64,000 nucleotides of DNA, from positions 62,001 to 126,000 of the forward strand of contig ML991798.1 of the NCBI GenBank assembly GCA_010094025.1, in the 5' to 3' direction. Source of the DNA: Viridothelium virens (lineage: Eukaryota; Ascomycota; Dothideomycetes; Trypetheliales; Trypetheliaceae). The notes beneath the pieces were generated by a model. That model was not told the DNA's origin and did not search any database. It saw only the letters and a program-made list of their open reading frames with translations. The translations under genes and the position numbers were made by a program. Positions 61,453 through 64,000 of the stretch are shown here, one piece after another. The first letter of the stretch is position 1, and every line of letters starts with the position of its first letter.

Positions 61453-62089
61453 GGTGATAATCTTGAGTGTGTGTTGAACAAGAAATAGATATATCAGGAA
61501 GAATGGTGTCAGCTGTATTTATCTTAAAACTGACTAATGTAGCTAGAGTGTATAGGTAGATTTTGACTTTACGTCATGACCAATAATGCTTGCAACTCCT
61601 CGTTGCCGAGATGACTGCTCCTTGAAATTGTTTTCGATAATGCTTATCGTTTTCAGCTACGAGAAGTCAATTGCTTGCTATGAGCGATCTACTTGTTGGA
61701 CAGAGATATCGTTGGGCAACTGCAAGCAGTGTAGCTTCGCCAATCACCTATCACCTAATTATGGCATCCTCAACGAGTTTAGAAATATATTGCCGAGTCA
61801 TTGTTATTCATATGATTTAACCATAAAACATTATCCATTAATGTACATGCTAGATTAAATCCGGTCCCATTCACACTTGCTATATATCAACCATGTATGC
61901 AATGCTCCAAGCCGTAGCCATACGAAATAGGGTATCATATGCCATCGAAAGCTCGAATCGTAAACCCGATTTTGTTCCGAAAGATCCTAGAGTAGACGTG
62001 AAAGTTCATCTCCATCATCCACCATTACATAGGCAGGTAGATGCCCAGCAACAATAAATCAAACAAAGAATGAAACTTAACGTAGTGCA
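61453..62089. other. Intergenic NmrA gene to INP2
   Basis: About 640 bp, A+T-richer than the genes around it. A 90-codon ATG-like frame on the plus strand (61586-61858) has no family. It should hold the INP2 3' end and the promoter of the NmrA-like gene. Confidence 0.4.
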
Positions 62090-64000
62090 TCATACACTGG
62101 TAACCCTTCCAGTAGTCACGGCTTTCCTGGGCTGTCTCAGACTAATCACGCTCTCCAACTCCCTGAGCATGCTCGTCTCCGCATTCCGCTTCTCCATGAG
62201 ACTCGCCCTTGTCTCCCTCTCATCGTGCATTTTCGCAATGCGCTCTTCCCGACTCAGGACCGACCGCTGCTTTGGCAGCCCAATCGCCTCGAAGACCTCT
62301 TCGTCCGACTCGCTCGTTAGGGATGTGGCCGACGACAAGCCAGGCGGCTCGCCGTTTAACGCGCGGAGCGCATCTCCGGGACTGCCTCCTCCAGTGCTCT
62401 CATCGACGACGGTAAGACCGCCCAAGCTGGGCACGGGAGAGCGTAGGCCCGAGGAAGAAGCGAGAGAGACGCGACGTTCGTGCTTATCGATGTTGAGGGC
62501 AAGGGATTTCTTGCCTTCTTCCCAGGCCTGCTGGAGGGACTTGAGATCGGCGCCGATGGATTCGTACTGCTGCATGAGCGTGGAACCAAGCTCGGTGACG
62601 TCCTCAGAGGCTTCGAGGGTCTTATTTGACTCTTCGCGGAGGAGCTGCATTTTGGCTTGGAGGCCGCGGATGCCCTGGGAGAGGGAGGTGAGTTTGCGGA
62701 CTTGATTGCGGAGGCGTTCGCGACCAGGTGAGAGGGGACGGGCTTTGATTGGAGTTTGTGGGACATTGAATTGTTCTTCTTGATCGAGAATATCAACGAG
62801 ATCTTTGATGGCACTGGCGATCGCGACGAGGAGACTATTCATGATATCAACCGCTGCACGCCACCGTAGAAAATCAGGTTTCTGGCCGTCGGCCCGGAGA
62901 GCAAGCAAGCAACAGAGCGTCATGCGTTGGAGGATGTTGAGACGATAGTGATGGAGCTTCAGCGCTTTGAGATTCTCCAGTTCCTCCGGCTCCAGGTCGT
63001 CCAGGCCTAAGACGGCATCTTGCAGATCTTGATTACCAATTTCGTACACATCGAGATACTTTTCAAAATCATGTTCGTCCGCTAAATTGCGAAGTGCATT
63101 GTATGATTCTGCAAATTGAGGTACGACTGCCGCAAACGAAGTACGCAGCGCCTTCCTTAAGCGCTGGCATCGACGAGTTTGCGTTGTTTGCATCTTTTCT
63201 TCAAGACGTGTTACCGGAGGTAGCGGACTGCTAATTCTGTAGCCTCTAGCAACCAACTCGACTTCTTGTATCAGTAGGAGAGCGGAGCTGGTGCTTGCGT
63301 CCAGACCCTGTATGTGGGCGACAAGGGTCGACACAGACTCGACTGCTTCTTGGCGAAGATAACGTAGCCATTGTCGTCTCGCGGAGACGTATATACCAAT
63401 GATGAGAAGTGAAAACGCCGACAACACAATGAAGACTCTCAACCTATTTGGTCCCGCAGTCTGCGATGGCCTGGCCCAATTTAGCAGCCATACCAAAGCA
63501 TAGGCCGTCAAAGCTGTGGCTGCTGCTCCGACAGTATTGATTGGTATTGCTTGCGATTTCTCAAAGTTCGATGACTGTTCCCGTGGACTATTGAGCTGAG
63601 GAATGTTTGGTCGAAGAGCGCTTGGTCCAGGATTTTCGGTTAACAATTGGGATGCAACGATAATGTAGCGAAAGTGTTCGAGGAAGCGCGTGTGGTCAGC
63701 GCGACCCATCCGTGAGTTGATCGTATGCTAAGATAAGGCTCTCGCGTCAATTACTCGTGGACAACGAGCTGCTTCCCAGGACAACTTACCAACCACGCAT
63801 CATGCAGCCTTCCCACGACAGTGATGTTGGGTTTCTGCAGTTGAAGCCTCGCGGGGAGCTTATCTTTCAAGCGCGCACGTATAGCAGCAGTGCCCCGCGG
63901 AGCAAATGATGGCTGAGGTTGATGGGAGCTATTTGACCTGACGTCGGCCTCGAAATCGAAAGTCTGCTGTGGATCGCGCGTGCCTTCGGCTATCAAAGCC
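62090..64000 (-). CDS. INP2: Inp2/vezatin-like peroxisomal myosin receptor, partial at the window edge
   Basis: The 3' part of a gene that continues past 64000. Two exons are visible: 63790-64000 (5' end outside) and 62090-63727, with an intron at 63728-63789 (62 bp) joining LHDAWL to HTINSRMGRADHTRFLEHFR. Two hydrophobic segments follow (TVGAAATALTAYALVWLL and LRVFIVLSAFSLLIIGIYVS), then a long helical region (HYRLNILQRMTLCCLLALRA) with the vezatin-type myosin-binding domain, and a Ser-rich basic tail. Fungal proteins of this kind (Inp2) sit in the peroxisome membrane and bind class V myosin for transport. The window has lost the start codon and part of the N-terminus, so total length is unknown. 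Confidence 0.85.

Noticed and set aside
62070-62705. 211-codon plus-strand frame opposite INP2
   Set aside because: It is Ser/Arg/Leu-rich with no motif, and it overlaps the conserved minus-strand gene.

Overview
The window is nuclear DNA of a filamentous ascomycete (Pezizomycotina). The signs are compact genes on both strands, short introns (mostly 44-106 bp), pyrimidine-rich leaders, and typical Pezizomycotina families: an Snt2-type BAH/PHD protein, two fungal rhodopsin-like membrane proteins, a NACHT-ankyrin NLR, and a DUF3659/LEA-like repeat protein. I do not assign a class or genus. All exon models below were drawn by eye from reading frame, splice consensus and family memory; every CDS span includes its introns, which are listed in the text.

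Layout, left to right: complex I 49 kDa subunit (-) head to head with RPC40 (+); rhodopsin-like protein (-); 3.4 kb with no confident gene; a TPR-like unknown (-); a 2EXR/F-box-like unknown (-); COMPASS subunit Sdc1 (+); ribosomal protein S13 (-) head to head with ARPC2 (+); cytosolic thiolase Erg10 (+) tail to tail with spliceosomal GTPase Snu114 (-); the long Snt2 gene (+); a 2OG-Fe(II) oxygenase-like protein (+); a secreted Ser/Thr-rich protein (-); a scaffold gap inside two copies of a palindromic fold-back element; a second rhodopsin-like protein (-); Dus2 (+); a very large DUF3659 repeat protein (+); Snx4/Atg24 (-); a DUF3807 protein (-) head to head with a secreted fasciclin protein (+); an MBL-fold protein (+); a small calycin-like unknown (+) tail to tail with an NLR (-); an NmrA-like protein (-); and Inp2/vezatin-like (-), which runs off the right edge.

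The left two thirds are mostly conserved housekeeping genes (respiration, transcription, translation, splicing, actin, sterol precursor supply, chromatin, tRNA modification). There is no biosynthetic cluster or operon. The right third carries more lineage-variable genes. The most distinctive features are three apparent GC-AG introns (in rps13, ARPC2 and the calycin-like gene), tiny coding exons (15 nt in rps13, 12 nt in the complex I gene), a 17-copy alternating repeat protein, a complete-looking NLR beside a small unknown gene, and the fold-back repeat at the assembly break. I saw no retroelement, no complete DNA transposon with a transposase, no rRNA or tRNA gene and no CRISPR array.
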